From Chromobotia macracanthus (taxonomy: Eukaryota; Chordata; Actinopteri; Cypriniformes; Botiidae): DNA of 64,000 bases. The notes beneath the pieces are model-generated. The model worked only from the letters and a program-made list of their open reading frames with translations, ran no database searches and had not been told where the DNA came from. Below are positions 39,291 to 51,560 of the stretch, one piece after another. A program made the translations under genes and the position numbers. Each line of letters starts with the position of its first letter. Position 1 is the first letter of the stretch. The DNA is taken from NCBI GenBank assembly GCA_036877525.1, contig JAZGTH010000059.1, forward strand, positions 3,286,001 through 3,350,000. The letters run 5' to 3'.

Positions 39291-42200
39291 TTTTGCAATC
39301 TTTCAGTAGCCCACATTTGGAGATAATACCTCTTGTTTGCCGATATCATTATGTATGAGGCGTCTCCTCTTGTGGTTTTGTAAGTTGATGGCTAAAGACG
39401 CAGGAAGGTTGTGGAGAGGATCTGGGCACTCTGCCACTGCAGATGAAACCAACCTTCATAAACAGTTTGTTCAGGTGTTTAGAATCAGCTGAGATGTTGT
39501 GAAATAGAAAAACACATCAGCTGTTACCAATCACTGTATCTCCAACAACCACGTTGAAAGATCTGATCTACTGGTCTCACCACATCCTTCACTTTCTTCT
39601 CTTCAGCTCTTCAAACAAAAATGTTATTCAGTGTAGATTCATTTTCAAGAAGTCATCAGCAAACATAGTTAAGTTCGCGTTGGATGATTGCGTGAACTAC
39701 ACATCTGTTAACGGCAGCAAATTTGGCTGTGACATTTAGATGTTCCATCTTTTCATTATGAGGAGAACATCACCTCTTGATGTCCAAGCTCATGAGAAAT
39801 CCTGCATGTATGTATGGTAAAGTTGCAAACGAAGACAAATGTTGTTTGTTTACTTTTGTCTGTTAATTTAAGGCAGCTGTTGTTTGTTTGTCAGTTGTGT
39901 TACTTGCCCAAACTAAATACTAGTTAATTGTGATGTGAATGCAGTTCTACAACTGTGGAACACATGGCTCTCAGCTGGTAACTGAGCTGTCACGATCACT
40001 AAGTTAGTTTTGGTAATAATTATATGGAGGTATGTGAGGTTTGTACAGTTAAAGCTCTGAGACTAAACCGTATGTCAAAGCTTTCAAGGGGCACATCATA
40101 AAATACAGTATTATATTTAGCTTGTTATTTAGAAATAACAACATTTAGTGTACTATGAAAACATTCTGTGATTTTTAAACCTCAAAACATCTTGCCTAGT
40201 AAAATAAAAAAGACAATTTATTGAAAACGAACTAGCAATAAAAACATTCTAACATTTTAAAATTGTTGTTCTTGTGACATCATAAGGAAGAGTATGAACA
40301 CATGAACAAATGAATTGCCAGCAAAACTACAATTTCAAGCTAAATTATGATGGTTTTGGTGCACAACAAACCTCCACTAACATTATAAGTGGACCTTGGA
40401 GGGAAAAAAATGAAATGATAAAGAGTGTATGACATTTCTTTTTAACTGTAATAGTCACGTTTTGGGTGTAAAACATGAATGGAAACACAAAAGGGTCATT
40501 ATGGTCCAGTTTTGGCAATGTTTGATGTAACATTTCATTCTTACGGTTGTTGGACACCATTAGAATGCAAAATAAAGAAATATCTAAAATAAGCCTATAA
40601 TTTGTCCAAAATCGAGAGCTGGGGTTTCTCAGGACAACAAGAACGTGCTGGCACAAGCTTGCGGTTTACTTTGCAAGCTTTACTCTGTTCCCTGTCCTGT
40701 TATCACTCCAATCAACAGATTTAACTCAGCCAAAACCAGACAGACCTCCTCCAATAACCCCTCTCTTCATTTTCATTTAGAAATATGATAATGCTCTAAT
40801 AGTGCCATCTGTTTCATATTGCTGAGCTTCTGGTACAAATAATTGAAATTCTGAAGAACAGTATGAGAGAGGAAAGAAAAGCAGACTGTAGGTTTTAATC
40901 GTAGTTTGTACTGGCTGTAAAGAGTTACATATCAATTTAAATTACTAGTCTTCAGTTATTCTTGTTCTAAGTATTTGTGATTTGTAATTGCAGTCTCTCT
41001 CTCTCTTTCACTGTACATAAACACACACATATATACATAATTTGTTTTTATTATTGCGTTTAATTATATTTGGCAAATACTTCTGATGGGATTTGAATCC
41101 TCTTTGAGTAAGAATACTGGGACCACACATGTATTTAAAAAAAGAGCATTCATCTGAGGTTGGTAAAGCTGAGTGTTTTAATGCAAGACAGCATGCAAAC
41201 CTTACAGCTTTTATTTCCACTCTGGAAATTCTCAGCTGCCACTAGAAGATGGAAAAATGCTGCTCTATTAAAAAAATAAATTATACTTTGGAAGTCATAA
41301 CATTCCAATCTCCTGTAGTTACTGTGTGTACCACAGCACAGCTTTTCTACATTCTGCTGCTTTTAACATGTGAATACTCAAACAAATAGTCAAATAATGG
41401 GGATAGCAGAACAAGGCAGAGGCTCTTATTTTTCAAAGAAGACACATGTTTCTGTGCTCACCTCCAGTGACTGGCCTGTATTTAGTCACCAAATACTTGC
41501 ATCAATCAAGCGAATCCCACACAGACTTTAATGTCTTGGTCCTTCATGCTGAATAGCCAAACACAAATAAACAGATCCTCCTCTTCCAGAACGCCCAAGA
41601 AGAGCCCAGAGTCTTCCTTCTCCTGTCCTGAATAAATGATTTATTTCCTAATTATTTTGATCGTCAGCTGTATTACTATTATTATTGTTGTTGTATGATG
41701 CATTTACTGTTATTATATGTCTGTTATTGGGCGTTTAGGGCCCATATATGACTGACTGGCTTTTATTTTTTATATTTTTTTTAAGTGGCATTTTAGGCCT
41801 TCCCATATTCAGAGGTTTCCTGTTTGCTCATGTGTTTTGATGAAGCACTAAAACTATTGAAGGTAATGACGTTTCTTTAGCCTTGATCTCTGTCCCGTCT
41901 CATATTTGCACAGATCTGTGTGTTAATGAGGTAATTGATCTGGTTGTCATACTGGGCAAAATAGACTTGTTCTGGCACACTGTAATTGGAGTTTAAATGT
42001 CCTTCAGTCCTCTGTATTTCAAAGGAACACACACACTGTGTGATCCAGCTGCTGCCCACCCGTAACTCGCTTCTTTCTTATGATCTCAATTGTAAAAATG
42101 ACATTGGCTGGAGGGACATCAAAGAAACATCCCGTCATGGCCGTTAAATGCTTTCTGTCAGCGCACCCGCAGGACTGGGAGCATTTCTGATGCTTCTCCA

Positions 42201-44440
42201 CGCATTATTCTGTCTTTTATATCTTGGCACCATTGTCTTCCAAGGCTGTGTACTAGCCTCTGGTGTCCATTGCCCATGGGTGAAAGAAAGACGAATGTGA
42301 AAAGGAAACAATCAGGAATGGTCATAAAGAATGCACACACGTTTATCAGGCTTTCCAAATGAGAATGTATCATAGCCTTTGTTCTTATATAGGCTAATTT
42401 TTATGATTAAAAGCATATCCAAACCTGTTAGCAAAGTTTAGCGAAGTATCACAACCCCCAATTTGCACAGCGCATTCATATGTAATTGGATATTATGTTT
42501 TTTTGTTTTTAAATGTGTTTCGAAAGTAATTGAAACATCTAATTTTGTTACAGCGTTTGTGAGTAGCTTCTGAAAGTAGCTTCAGGACTAAGTTAACTGC
42601 ATTTTAACTTAGCTATAAAAGAATGATCTGAAACGATCAAAAGAAATAATCTGTTCTAGTTAAATATTTAGTTAAGTGTGGCATTTTATCACTATAATTA
42701 TTATTGATTTATTTAGGTTAGGGTATTGTACAGTATAACTTCATTTCAGATTAGTTATTTACTTTGTTAGTGTTTTAGTGTAAATAGTGTAGCTAATTCC
42801 AAAATTGTTTACTTGAAGATAACAGCACATTACAAACTAGCTTTTTAAGCTATTTACGGTTTGCTAAATTAATTAGGTTTTAACTTGAATCAATATTTCA
42901 TGTCTTTTAGTTTCTTTTCTGCTGTGTAGCCATGCACTGTAATAAGTGGGATAATACAGTACTGTCAGCCTGCCAGTATTTCAAAATATAAATCCCTTCA
43001 AAATTATACTATCCAAGACCTCTCCATTTTACTTTTGGTTTACTTTGCGATAATAGCTGACAGGGACCCTCACTTATCTTATTTTACTTTCAGCAGAACC
43101 AGATCACAGATTATCACTTTTTTAAACAAACACGGAGAGGAGGTTGATAGAGGAGATGATTATGTGTTAAACTAAGGCGAGGAGTAAGTCGTGTGAGGAG
43201 GTGAGACCTCCTTTATTTATTTTCTGCACCTCCCTTTGATCTCGCTATCTCTCTTCTTCACACCCTCCGATTCCCCTCACCTTCAACACGCCGAACACGA
43301 GCACTATCATCTTCCCATCTCACGCTTTCTAATTCACTTTAAACACACTCACGCAAACACATCAAAAGGTGTTGATGAAACACGTCTCAATTTGGAGTTC
43401 ATTGCAGTCTGTTTTAATTGAAAATCGTATGCAGGATTCAACCTGTTCATAAAAAAAAACGACTATACATACAGGAATATATTAACACCCCGGATGACTT
43501 TTGGGGATTTCGTTTTTTTTAAGCTTTCAGCAGCATGTAAGCATTCAGAGATAAATACAAATATTTCTTGATTTTTTTTTTCTTTGTGTTGGAAATTATG
43601 TAGAATATAAGAGTTCAGATATTTACTTTGTGTAATAACAAGAGCATTGGAGTCTGTTGTAATACTGCAGTACGAGTTGTTTATAGGTGCCTAACTAAAC
43701 TAAGTATACTTCTGTTTTAACAAGTACGCTTTCCGTAGTAAACTCCAGCTGACTGTGTGCACGATCACAGACTGTTAATATACAGCATGCGCACTGTGAT
43801 AGCTTCACCGATCCTATTGCAATACATACTGGGATTGCTTTCTTTGAGAGTGATAGATGCGATGCTGCTTCAAAATGTGGAAAAAATTAGGTGTCTTAGG
43901 TGGCAGCATATTTAAGTAGTTTTCGTTTTCGGAACAACCTTTCGGAACATTGTCAGGAACTTATAATGACTAAAATTGCTATGCTGTTTATGTAGACAGT
44001 TCACATACGTTTTTTGGAACACAGCGTGTGTGTGTTTTGAGTAGGCTGAAATAGGATCAGTGGTGGTATATGCCAAAGTTGTGTGTGTTTAAAGTAGATA
44101 CATGCTGTGTGTTTAGTCTGCAGGGCTCAAAATTATCTGCCCTCCTGTAGTGAACGAACTACTAGTGAATCTTCTGCTATGGGCTTTGACTGCTATTGAC
44201 TCAAATCAAACTCAGATTCTAAATGAATCCAGACCCCTTTGTATTATTTCTGTCCCTCTCTCGCTCCTTGGGGTACACCTAAGCATAAATACTTTCATTA
44301 ATACACTAAATTCTTCCCAAATACTGCAAAATACTGGTTTGAATTACTTGTTTTAATTCCGTTCTTCTCCGAAGGGGGCAGTTATAACGCAGGTCATGCT
44401 TATTTAGAGGGACTGCAAATGTGAAACCGATACACAAACG
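39291..44440. other. Long AT-rich non-coding stretch
   Basis: About 5.1 kb with no supportable gene, RNA or dispersed repeat. A 103-codon minus frame at 40345-40656 has no recognised domain and spans AT-rich DNA. Confidence 0.5.
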
Positions 44441-44700
44441 AGGGCCTTGAGACCTCTGCAAAACAAATACGAGTGGATTCAGATTGGTTGGCGCCAGAGG
44501 AAGTCAGGCCCCTGGGCACTTCCTAGTGGCTGGGAACCAGCGCTGGTGGCCATCTTGGCTCAGTGGCTGGCAGTTTCCTCTGGCCTGTGTTCAGGAGAGT
44601 GGGCCTGCGTGCCGTTACACCGCAGATCAGTCACGCTGCTTTAGCGTTTTCTAATGTATTACTGGGGCTTATCAAAGCCATTCATTGTGCTGTGGGGGAA
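44441..44700. promoter_or_regulatory. GC-rich block with YY1-like site
   Basis: GC-rich relative to its flanks, with an open frame of 65 codons from 44447. GGCCATCTTGGCTC at about 44548-44561 carries the YY1 core GCCATCTTG. No acceptor/donor pair frames the open region convincingly, and the translated peptide (Trp- and Gly-rich) is unfamiliar. A conserved non-coding element is as likely as an exon. Confidence 0.25.
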
Positions 44701-45214
44701 TGCATATGTGTGTGTGTGTCTTTGTTTAGAAAAGATCAATCAAAATGAGACGTTATATATCACAGAAGATACTTTAAAGTTAGAGATCATAAAAATTATG
44801 AAATTCAGTTAAAATCACATTAAAGATATTGTGCTGTCATACATTGCCAGCTACAGCATATTGTTTTACAGGTGCTATATAGTTTTGGTAGTGCTGCTTT
44901 TGTCATTTTTATAAAGAATACTGTTATCATGAAAATCTTTAGTAACTTAATTTTTTGTCATTTTGAAGTAGTGAGTCATATTTGAATGTAATAAGTTACC
45001 AGAGGTTGTCCAGTATCCAGTATCTGTTTTTCTAACCACAGATCTTTCAACCGATAAGAGCATATTTCATTCTTAAATATGATTTTTGTCATGCACAGAT
45101 GTTTGAGCAAGTGGATATGGGGTCGTTTCCTGGACACAGATAAGACAAATTTTGTACTTTAAGTAATGATTTATACTTTTAAGTAGTTATTGGTTTAGGA
45201 ATAAAGCCTAATAT
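44701..45214. other. Non-coding stretch, nothing recognised
   Basis: AT-rich with stops in all frames. Confidence 0.5.
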
Positions 45215-45350
45215 GTGTCTTGGAAGCTTTGCCTCAAGGTTAAAATGATGGCAGGAAGGGAATCAGATCTTGAGTGCTGTGACCACTGCTGGAATCAAAC
45301 CTGTGACCTCTGTGCAACCAGCCCAGACTCTTATCTGCTGAGCCTAGAAA
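45215..45350 (-). mobile_element. tRNA-derived SINE
   Basis: On the minus strand an A-box-like GGCTCAGCAGATAAGAG (about 45345-45329) is followed about 30 bp later by a B-box GGTTTGATTCC (45301-45291), tRNA-like spacing. The body ends TTAACCTTGAGGCAAAGC, matching the CCTTGAGCAAGGC tail of a widespread teleost SINE. It is diverged and presumably inactive. A 92-codon plus-strand frame over it is spurious. Confidence 0.65.
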
Positions 45351-46474
45351 CAAGTCATCAAAATATGAACAGCAAAATTAATTTTCTTTTGAATAAACAT
45401 TTACCTCACAGTATCTGCCACTTGTTATGCTCATGCTTTGGACGATTTGTGCAAATGAATAGTTGCTTACAAAATAAATCGCACATTGTTTGATGTTTTG
45501 ATGGTCTCAGCATTTATTTGCTCTTATCTATAAATCTTCTGAAAATCCCCACTGAGAAGAAAACACACAATCTCTGGGTCTTTCAAACTCCCCACTGGCA
45601 CACACACACATTTTTTTAATTAACAAACAAATTGTATGGTAAGGAAAATACTGGTATATGGAAAACAATTAAACCTCAGAAATAGCTGTCAAGCACAAGA
45701 CTTTTCAGATGAAATTCCCAGCTTTTTTAAGAGACTGCGTGCTCGAGAGCATTGTCTCTTCAGAGTGTGCGGAGTAAATTACAAATCATTAACAAAGCTT
45801 TCTGTTCTGGCTTTAACTCTGGAACAGGTGATTATCAGAAATGATCTAGATCTTCATCAGCTGTATGTGAGTTGCTTTAGCCTTTTTTTATTAGCATTAG
45901 TCTTTAGGTGACGATGGGACACCATATGTTCAAAGTTATAATCAAATGATTCATTTCAAAACAGCGTCTCTGTGTCTGTTTATTCCTGGCTCTCCCTCTT
46001 TCTTTCCAGTCCTCCCTTCTTTTTTACCAATATCCATCCTTTGGGGGCGGATGTGGACGTTATTCATGGAGCAGAACACCGTTAAATTGGTTTGTAAATA
46101 ATGCAATAACTGAGATTGTCTCTCTCTCTTCCAAACAATGATGGGGAGAAGGAAGGAGAGAGTGAGGGATGAGAGAAGAAACCTTTCAGGTTTGGGCAGC
46201 ACCTGTATTCATTTGGAGATTTTGCAGAGATAGATGGGTGATTTATCTGTTATCTACCGTACTGGCAAGAAACTGCCTTGATTTGTGCCTGACAGGCTGA
46301 TGAGGCTCTGACTCTAACCCCACCCCTAATCCTAACCTTATTGAGCCAGTGAGCCTGATCGGGGCACCTTGCATGTATCTGCCTGAACCGGAGACCCTTT
46401 GGGATATAGAGTGAGAAAAATAGAGAGAGAGTTATTGGGCCGTTAGATGGGCAGATTTGAAGAGAGGGAGTAGG

Positions 46475-46475
<1 letters not shown>
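45351..46475. other. Non-coding stretch
   Basis: Contains CTAACCCCACCCCTAATCC-type words near 46313-46335 and a purine-rich run near 46140-46180. No gene recognised. Confidence 0.5.
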
Positions 46476-46507
<32 letters not shown>

Positions 46508-46530
46508 AGGGGGAGGGAGGGAGGGAGGAA
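46476..46530. repeat. (GA)n plus GGGA array, G-quadruplex candidate
   Basis: About twelve GA units (46476-46500) are followed by GGGAGGGAGGGGGAGGGAGG and further GGGA units to 46530. The plus strand satisfies a G-quadruplex pattern with more than four G3 tracts and 1-base loops. Confidence 0.9.
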
Positions 46531-47025
46531 GGACAGATGTTTATTTATGATGCTTATCTGTGCATTCCTGTGATGCTGTGTGATGCTGGGAATGAAGTGG
46601 GGGGGATGAGTATATCAGGGATTACATCATGATGAGTTGCTCACACAAAAAAAGAGCATCACATACATATCAAAAGGACACATCATATAGAGCCGCCCTT
46701 AAAGGATTTGGACATATTTTTAGACACCTGAAAAAGTCTGAATGTCATTGCGTTATATACAGAATATTAAATTAATTGGCTTTAGCAAATAAATGATGCT
46801 GACTTTGGTAGAGGTTTTGAAAAAAGTGCCCGTAGGACTGTGTGAACTTTAAAACCAGGATCATATGTTTGCACAAGCATTTATTTAAGTAAATGACAAA
46901 TTAGATGTGTTCTTATATAAAGCAAAGACATTATATGGCTAAAATGTCCAATATTTTATGAGCCACTGTACTACTTCAGAATCACTGTAAATCATCTTCT
47001 CTCTTTCTCTCTGGAATGTCTGTAG
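46531..47025. other. Non-coding stretch ending in pyrimidine tract
   Basis: Nothing recognised until a CT-rich run at 46996-47012 that forms the possible splice acceptor of the next entry. Confidence 0.5.
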
Positions 47026-47105
47026 CGTTCCTTTGTTTCTCAGACATATTCTCCAGGTTTAATCATAAGCGACTCCCACCTTCTGCTTGGCCCAGGCAGC
47101 AGGCA
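47026..47105 (+). other. Possible exon (unidentified)
   Basis: 80 bp bounded by a pyrimidine tract ending TGTAG at 47021-47025 and a strong donor-like GTAAGT at 47106-47111. Two of three frames are open through it; in one, the peptide would contain SQTYSPGLIISDSHLLLGPG. I do not recognise the peptide, and neither reading frame can be connected to another exon in this window. It could equally be chance. Confidence 0.22.
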
Positions 47106-47269
47106 GTAAGTGGAAGTTACAGGGTCAAACAGATTAACATTTTATTAAACGATAGTGAGGAGAGTTATTTATTTCTTTCCACCTCTCCGCCCCACTTGAA
47201 CCGATTTAAAAAATGGCTTGTTTATATGATGCAACCTTGATTTCCTTTGTTCAGCATTCTCTCTCTCAC

Positions 47270-47510
47270 ACACCCTCTCTTGCTTGCTCTCCTCGTGTCC
47301 TTGACGTCTCCTGACAGGGGCAGAGGGAGGGCTGGGTGAGGAGTGCAGTCCTCCAGAGGAACCTCCTCCAGGTGGCCCCCCACTCAGACGCACCCTCGCT
47401 GGGGCTGGTGCTTAATCAAGCCCCGGGTTTTGATCCCAGCGGGCCTGACTTGCCTGCTCTACACCATCTGTACCGAAGAGAAGCTAATAAAGTGCCTGTC
47501 CTCCTCTCTT
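47270..47510. promoter_or_regulatory. GC-rich block, possible regulatory or exonic
   Basis: One of the most GC-rich stretches of the window. It includes CCTCCAGAGGAACCTCCTCC and CAAGCCCCGGGTTTTGATCCC. Both strands are open for 70-100 codons, which is expected of GC-rich DNA. A TCTCCTGACAG acceptor-like word precedes it at 47308-47318. No product recognised. Confidence 0.25.
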
Positions 47511-48585
47511 CAGTGTGCTATAATCCCCTTAGTATACAGACAGGACGTTTAATGATCTCTCTCTCTTACACACAACAACATGCATCACCTTTGCTACTAC
47601 CACTGACAAGGTTAATAAAAACATTGGAATTGCTGCAGTGTTTGTGCTGTTGGTAAAAGTCTACAAGTAAAGTGGTAATTTGAGGATGGTGCCTTGGACA
47701 CTAGCTATATTCCAAAACCTACACATTCCTCCATTTCCAAGGAATGTTACAGATTCAATGTTCAGATTCAAGTTATTTAAAAATCAGTAAATAAGCAAAC
47801 TAAACTAAAGTAAAGCACTGTTAAAGCCTTTGCAGTATGCACAGGATTTATGTTTGCAATGAGTTCAAACATCTAGAACTGCAGTAAAATGTAAAAAATT
47901 GTGAACATCATAGTTGAAATGGTATAAGATTTTGCTATTAAATAATGTATTTACTGCATTTTTTACTAAAAAAACAATTAAGTGAAGGGGTAGGTGAATA
48001 CTGTTAACTCTGATGACTGTTGATCATTTCACATTTAAAGAGTTTAGCCAATCACAGTAGAGGTAATTTACATCGAAGGCTTAAAGGTACAGTAGCAAAA
48101 AACCTATTGAATTCTAGTAAACGGTTGTATTGAAACTAAATTATGATTTTAACATTATAAATGTTACTTAGCAAAAAAAATACAGAAAAGCTACCCGAGT
48201 ATAGAATATGACCCTTTTAAATCATATTATAGCTTCAGGGATTTTGAGAGCGCTTGTTGTTAATGTCTAAAAATGGACACTAACTCATTTCCATGCCTTA
48301 ATTTCTGTCTTGCATCCTTTTCATTTCTTTCCCAGAAGCCTCTCTGTTTTGCTTAGTTTCCATTTGTAGTCATGTCTTTAATGAAAAGTCAGTAGGGGAG
48401 AGCAGAATAAATGGACACACAAGGAAAAAGCACGGGGTGAAGTATGAAGAATAAAGAAGAATTGATAGTGGCAGCTGGCAAATGATACGTCTAAAGCCCT
48501 GGATTTAACAGTGAGTGGAAAAGAGGAATTCTATTGGAGCAACCTGTGGATTGAGTGTCCGTTAATGCCATTCCTTAATGCCTGT
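47511..48585. other. Non-coding stretch, nothing recognised
   Basis: AT-rich with stops in all frames. Confidence 0.5.
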
Positions 48586-48725
48586 CAACAGAGAGAGAGG
48601 GAGAGAAATGAATGAAAAACGCTGGAGAGAAGGATGAGGTGATGAGATTTTGCAGTATGGTGAAATTGAAAATGTGTGGGAGAGCGAGAGAGAGGGAGGA
48701 TGAGGGAAGGATGGATGGATAGGAA
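48586..48725. repeat. Purine-rich degenerate GA/GGAT tract
   Basis: GAGAGAGAGGGAGAG, GAGCGAGAGAGAGGGAGG and GGATGGATGGATAGG words over about 140 bp. Minus-strand frames over it are Ser/Leu-rich artefacts. Confidence 0.75.
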
Positions 48726-48818
48726 AGAGGAGTTGAGCAATGAGCGCTGTTGTTTGTCAAAAGGTTTTTTCCCAGTACCTTGTTTCTCAATGCGGTAAAT
48801 GTGAGTGGTGACCCTCGG

Positions 48819-48831
48819 TGACCTTTGACCT
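48819..48831 (-). promoter_or_regulatory. Perfect DR1 nuclear-receptor motif
   Basis: TGACCTTTGACCT is, on the minus strand, two AGGTCA half-sites separated by one base, the DR1 site of HNF4, RXR heterodimers and COUP-TF. The same 13-mer occurs at 56328-56340. An extra TGACC lies 5' (48807-48813) and TTTCAAAGG follows. Binding is inferred. Confidence 0.5.
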
Positions 48832-49589
48832 TTCAAAGGGATTAGTGGTGCAAAATAGAGCCGGTGGCAAACTGACGCCACATCATACACAATGATGCAT
48901 ACGGCCACACACACACACACGCTTACATTATTGAGTTTCTGAAGGGTTTTGTTCAAGTTTGTTTAACTGAGTCTAAAAACATCATTAAAGTGTTTGTCTG
49001 TTAGCTTACTACAGTTTGTTTTTATCTCATTCTCAAAGAGGAAACTTAGATATTTAGTCTCACACACTTTCACACAAGGGAAATGGAGTATTTGGCTTCT
49101 TACACCATTTCCTAACTAGGCACGACTTAACAAGTTTATAGTGATAAGCAATTTGTCTGTCTGCACTACAAACAAAACTGCTGTGAAACATCACATTACT
49201 ACAGTCAGTCAGAAGATATTTTATGTTTAATGTACAGTTACAATGGGCCAGATTTTGGACCAATGCGATTTCACACAAGGGGAGTCTACTCATTAAAAAC
49301 TTTTACACAGTAGAAATAGGTGCTGTTGTGTTTTACTTGATAATGTCATGTCTGGCTAGGATGCAAAGAGGTGCTGTTATGGCAAAAACATTAGAGATGG
49401 ATACCCACAACAATCTGTGTGTGGTGTAGATCAGTTTTAAACATCATATGCTTACAGCCACACCTTTCATACCAGTGGCTTACTGACCAGAAAATGCATA
49501 TTTCATTATCTCCACGTTATCATTTTTAAGACCTCCACCAGCCAGACTGAAATATTGCTGTGCTTAAAAGATTGCATACCCCATTTTGT
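48832..49589. other. Non-coding stretch with short (AC)n
   Basis: (AC)8 at 48905-48920. No gene or dispersed repeat recognised. Confidence 0.5.
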
Positions 49590-49900
49590 CTTATAGTTCA
49601 CATGCCCTCTGGAAAATCTGTAAGACTGTATGCATTTTTAAATAAGAGTGATCATAAAATTTGTGTTTTATTTATTATTATTTTTATTTAGCACTGCCCG
49701 ACGAAGCTGTATAATAGATATTTAAGTATATTGCATAGGACAAAATAATAATCTACACAAATTCAAAAGTTACAAATCACAAAAGTTCAAAAGTTTACAT
49801 ACCCTTGGTTCTTAATATTGTCTGTTGCCTTCTTGAGCATTAAGGGCTGTCTGCAGAATTGTGTGATACTTGTGATAAAATGCATTAGTGGATTAATCAA
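49590..49900. mobile_element. Dispersed cyprinid repeat with AAAAGTTTACATACCC
   Basis: TTTTATTTAGCACTGCCC, ACGAAGCTGTATAATAGATA, GGACAAAATAATAATCTAC and AAGTTCAAAAGTTTACATAC followed by CCTTGGTTCTTAATATTGTC reproduce, in order, words of a non-autonomous element I recognise as frequent in zebrafish-like genomes. The AAAAGTTTACATACCC word is also typical of Tc1-type ends, but no transposase remnant is present. Confidence 0.65.
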
Positions 49901-50750
49901 TGTGTTTTGCAACAGAGAAGAAAAAGTTACTCCCCCTTCTCTCATGTTAATCCACTCGGACATCCCATAACTCTTGTGCGCTGCCAGAGGCGGCGGTGTG
50001 GCGTCAGTCACGGTCAGGTCATGGTGGTCTAAGCCAGCTGAAATTGACTCTGTCTGTCAAATCTGTAAACAGCACACAGCCTGAGGAACCAACTGAATCC
50101 TCTTAACACACATTAATGCTCCCTGAATCTGGTTTTGTTACCCGAGGTGATTGAACAAAAAATTTGATTAATTCATCTGCGTATTTAATTTTTAAGTTTT
50201 GCAGCCATGCAAATGGGAGTGGCTTAAAAGTGGACAAGGGATGTATGATTTGATCAAAAATTCATATTACGATTTTGTCGTCAAATATTGTAATGTGATC
50301 ATCTATATTATACAATTTCAGTTGCACCTGCTTGGATTTTTCTGAGTGGTGAAACTAAAAGAATCAGCAGCTTAACTTTTATGTTATAGATAATATCCTG
50401 CTTGTCTTCCTGTTTTAATAAGGAAAAATGTCAGCACAAGTTCGTCAACCCATTGAATGGATTTATGAAATAATAAGAGTTAACAACAGCTTAGAGAGTG
50501 TCATTCATCCAGAAGGACGCAAAGATTATTTTAAAGTGTTTTAGGAGTTTAATTTCAGCCAAAATCTATGGCAGAAAGCCAGAACATGAGCTTTCTGACC
50601 TCAGCCCCTGAAAGCAGGCCGCTGTGAAACTATCAGCCAGAGTTTCTAGCTGACAGTAAACAAGCACAAATAAAAGAGTGAGATTGAGTCTTGAGAGGGC
50701 TTTGTGTTATCTGGTGGCACTCCTTCTGTGACTGGCCAATATCGCTTTCT
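49901..50750. other. Non-coding stretch, nothing recognised
   Basis: No supportable feature. Confidence 0.5.
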
Positions 50751-51560
50751 TTTTCTTATTTTTTATACAATTTTTTGAGAGGACGATGGGCAGTGAGTCT
50801 AGTCTAATCCATTCCATACCATCCATGCCAATTTCATCTGAGGAAAATTTTGTTTTTGTGCACACGAGTGTGTGTGTGTGTCTGTTTCTGGAGCTGTCCG
50901 AAGACAAACTCACAGCCCTTTTCCTCATATTGTGTTGTTGCAGGCTGCTGACGCAGGACCAGCTGTATTTATTTTTTTTGGCAGATTTGGATTAAAAGAG
51001 GCGTAACTGGGCCTGATCTCGGGTCAGTCTGAAATGGCAGTCTCTGTTTGCAACCTTGAATGACGTTTCATGATGACAGACTTGAAAAATTGGAGGAGGG
51101 AAAATGTTTTACTGTAATATTCAAACGAGCATAAATACAGAGCATCTGAATGAAGCCTGTGTAATAATAAGTTTGTGTGGGATGATGCTAGGAAATAATA
51201 CTTGTGATTTCCTGTAGGAAATCATGTCACTGTCTTTACAAAATGAGAAGAAAACAAAATGTAATTGTGAGAATCTGATTTGAGCTCTCTGTGATGCTCG
51301 TTTGTCTGGTGCGGTGTAACAATAACCAGATAATCATTCAGTTATTTATAAAGATCTAGAGAAAACGGAAGTATTTTTTCCTTTTATCATCTAGAGAGGC
51401 TTTTAGTAGCTTGTCCGCATTTCCGTCAGACACTCCCCCCATTTCCTTTTGACTCTTACTGCCCCAGCTTCCTTCTCTCCCACGGTAGCGCTCACCCGGG
51501 TAATCATGGGTAATCTTCACTGTCCCTGCCCTTTTTATCTCCTGTCATTTTCTCTGATAG
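50751..51560. promoter_or_regulatory. Possible conserved non-coding blocks
   Basis: Even-composition sequence with few repeats. It includes GGCGTAACTGGGCCTGATCT near 51000, TGACGTTTCATGATGACAG near 51061 and the symmetric GGTAATCATGGGTAATC near 51498. A TTGTTGTTGCAG acceptor-like word at 50931-50942 precedes a 16-codon open stretch with no donor. Inferred from composition only. Confidence 0.25.

Noticed and set aside
41060..41185. tRNA-like SINE head on the minus strand (GGATTCAAATCCC)
   Set aside because: A B-box-like word is present, but no A-box at the right distance and no SINE tail could be seen.
49590..49900. Autonomous Tc1-type transposon
   Set aside because: Only the AAAAGTTTACATACCC word recalls Tc1 ends; there is no transposase frame, and the body matches a non-autonomous repeat instead.
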